Source: Armatimonadota bacterium
GTDB lineage: Bacteria > Armatimonadota > HRBIN16
DNA: 6,795 nt
Reading direction: 5' to 3'
Assembly (NCBI GenBank): GCA_028275265.1
Contig: JAPWUZ010000145.1
Location: 1-6,795 of the forward strand
Below, piece by piece: positions 5,601 through 6,795 of this stretch. A program made the position numbers and the translations under genes. The notes below the pieces were generated by a model that made no database searches, was not told the origin of the DNA, and was given only the letters and a program-made list of their open reading frames with translations. The number at the start of each line of letters is the position of its first letter. Position 1 is the first letter of the stretch.

Positions 5601-6795
5601 ATGCCATCACGTCGACGTCGCTCCACGCCGGAGAAGGGGGAGCCGCTTGCCGCGTCACCTGAACCGGCAGGCCAAATGCCGGAAAGTGACGCTGTTTCTC
5701 AAGAAGAAACTCCACAGGAACTATCCCCTGAACTATCTCCTGCGCCCAAAAGGCGCACACGTCGTCGGTCAGCCAAAGCCGCAGGCGCGGAATCGCAACC
5801 CGCTGCTGTTACTTCCGAAGGAAGCACGGCTAGCATAGAGCCTACTCCTGCCGGCCTATCTGCCGGTAGCGAAGCGGAGGCGGAACAACCTGTCCAGAGG
5901 TCGGGCGAGGAGCAGGCGGCTGTTGTGCCCGAGACCGAAGTGCCCACCCGCAAAAGGCGCAGGTCCACACGCAAACGAGCGAAATCCGCCGAGGCGAGCG
6001 CTGAAGAGGTACGGGCGGAGCTCCTAGAGGTGGTTGAGCAAACGCCAGTAGAAACGGCACAGACTGCGGAAGAGGCGCCAGTCCCGAGTGTGGAACCAGT
6101 GGTGGAGGAAACACCGGCCGAGGAACCGCCTGCGCCGAAATCGCTCGTTGAGGCGGGTGAACCCTCTCCAGAAGCCACTGCGCCAGCCGAAGAGGTTACC
6201 GGCGTGGAAACGCCGACGCAGGTGACGCCGCCTCCCGTCCGTCGCAGAAGGCGGGCACAACGCACGGCGCGTGCAGAGACGGAGGAGACACCGCAGGCGG
6301 AGGCTGCCGCTGAGGATAAAGGGACGGAACTGCGCAGGCGCAAGCGTGAGGGCGTGCGTTTGGGCATCCGTCAGGGGCATCCGGAGATTATTATCGACGG
6401 CGAGCCTGTGGTGCCCCTCTTCTTTTTCGGCAACATCGACTCGGCAGCGTCGGAACGCAGGGTGTGTGAGCAGATTCGGCAGGCAGCCTCCGCAGGGGTA
6501 CATCTGCATGCCCTTTTGCTGGAACTGCCTGTATCGGTGCCGATGGTCTCCTACAGCGTGAACGAGGCACTGCGACTGCTGCATTTGGTCCATCAGCATG
6601 ACCCGCAAGGCTATGTGATGTTTCGGGTGGTGTTCACTCCGCCTCCCGACTGGCAAAAGCTCTATCCGGAAGCCATGACCACTTACGCCGACGGCTCTAC
6701 CGGCGAGCCTTCGTTCGCCTCTGACCGATACTGGCAGGAGGCGGAAGCGGCTGTAACTCTGCTGGTGCGTCAGCTGGAGGTGACCGAAGAGTCGC
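5601..6795 (+). CDS. Large protein with a charged disordered N-terminus and a glycoside hydrolase-like TIM-barrel start, 3' end beyond the window
   Basis: An open frame of 398 codons runs from the ATG at 5601 to the right edge with no stop, 29 bp after the phosphatase gene. Residues 1-250 are low-complexity and rich in Glu, Pro, Ala, Thr and Val, broken by arginine/lysine clusters at about 4-7 (RRRR), 50-59 (KRRTRRRSAK), 117-128 (RKRRRSTRKRAK), 214-223 and 245-249. There is no signal peptide or membrane segment, so this part should be cytoplasmic, disordered and possibly nucleic-acid or polyanion binding. From about residue 255 the sequence becomes globular: IIIDGEPVVPLFFFGNID, an alpha-helical stretch ending AGVHLHALLLELP, then FRVVFTPPPDW and YPEA..TYADGS. 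This resembles the first strands of clan GH-A (GH42/GH5-like) barrels, where such proteins read 'PP.WW...P' followed by 'Y.DG'. The catalytic glutamates would lie beyond the window, so function is unproven. The gene is real (frame unbroken, good ribosome binding site, bacterial codon use); the family call is tentative. Confidence 0.75.
   Translation, partial: MPSRRRRSTPEKGEPLAASPEPAGQMPESDAVSQEETPQELSPELSPAPKRRTRRRSAKAAGAESQPAAVTSEGSTASIEPTPAGLSAGSEAEAEQPVQRSGEEQAAVVPETEVPTRKRRRSTRKRAKSAEASAEEVRAELLEVVEQTPVETAQTAEEAPVPSVEPVVEETPAEEPPAPKSLVEAGEPSPEATAPAEEVTGVETPTQVTPPPVRRRRRAQRTARAETEETPQAEAAAEDKGTELRRRKREGVRLGIRQGHPEIIIDGEPVVPLFFFGNIDSAASERRVCEQIRQAASAGVHLHALLLELPVSVPMVSYSVNEALRLLHLVHQHDPQGYVMFRVVFTPPPDWQKLYPEAMTTYADGSTGEPSFASDRYWQEAEAAVTLLVRQLEVTEES

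Noticed and set aside
5664..5682. Inverted repeat CCGGCA...TGCCGG
   Set aside because: A 6-bp stem inside a coding region with no T-run after it; likely chance in GC-rich sequence, not a terminator.
5699..6367. 222-codon minus-strand open frame rich in Ser/Ala/Gly
   Set aside because: It is antisense to the low-complexity part of the plus-strand gene at 5601. The repetitive composition arises from the complementary Glu/Ala/Thr-rich codons, and no ribosome binding site was recognised.

Overview
The window is ordinary bacterial chromosome: tightly packed genes, moderately GC-rich, strong AGGAGG-type ribosome binding sites and textbook sigma-70 promoters. No rRNA, tRNA, CRISPR array, insertion sequence or phage gene is visible. 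The gene set (a secreted subtilisin, a Wza-like export protein, a split transketolase, and a glycosidase-like protein opening with 'I-I-I-D-G-E-P') would fit a free-living, possibly thermophilic bacterium such as an Armatimonadota lineage. That placement is a guess from general resemblance, not something the sequence proves.

Left part, minus strand. Positions 1-721 hold the N-terminal 240 codons of an exported polysaccharide export (Poly_export/SLBB) protein that runs off the left edge. Upstream of it, 71 bp away, lies a secreted subtilisin-family (S8) protease (793-2673) with an intact Asp/His/Asn/Ser active site. These two cell-envelope genes may share a transcript. A hairpin followed by a short T-run (2782-2820) separates them from the next unit upstream.

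Middle, minus strand. A split transketolase is encoded by two adjacent genes: the N-terminal thiamine-diphosphate-binding half (3823-4653, TTG start) and the C-terminal half (2836-3795), 27 bp apart. Together they should form one enzyme of the non-oxidative pentose phosphate pathway. The promoter is at 4687-4715, so the operon has a visible start and end.

Right part, plus strand. A strong consensus promoter (4773-4802) fires the other way into a HAD-superfamily phosphatase (4840-5571). It is followed after 29 bp by a gene that runs off the right edge (5601-6795). That protein has about 250 residues of low-complexity, alternating acidic and arginine-rich sequence, and then the start of what looks like a glycoside hydrolase TIM barrel. 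It has no signal peptide and is the least conventional item here.

There is no gene-free stretch over 300 bases. The gaps are 722-792, 2674-2835, 3796-3822, 4654-4839 and 5572-5600. I see no convincing novel multi-gene system. The points most worth a second look are the disordered-tail/hydrolase fusion, the animal-type Gln motif in the split transketolase, and the divergent promoter region.
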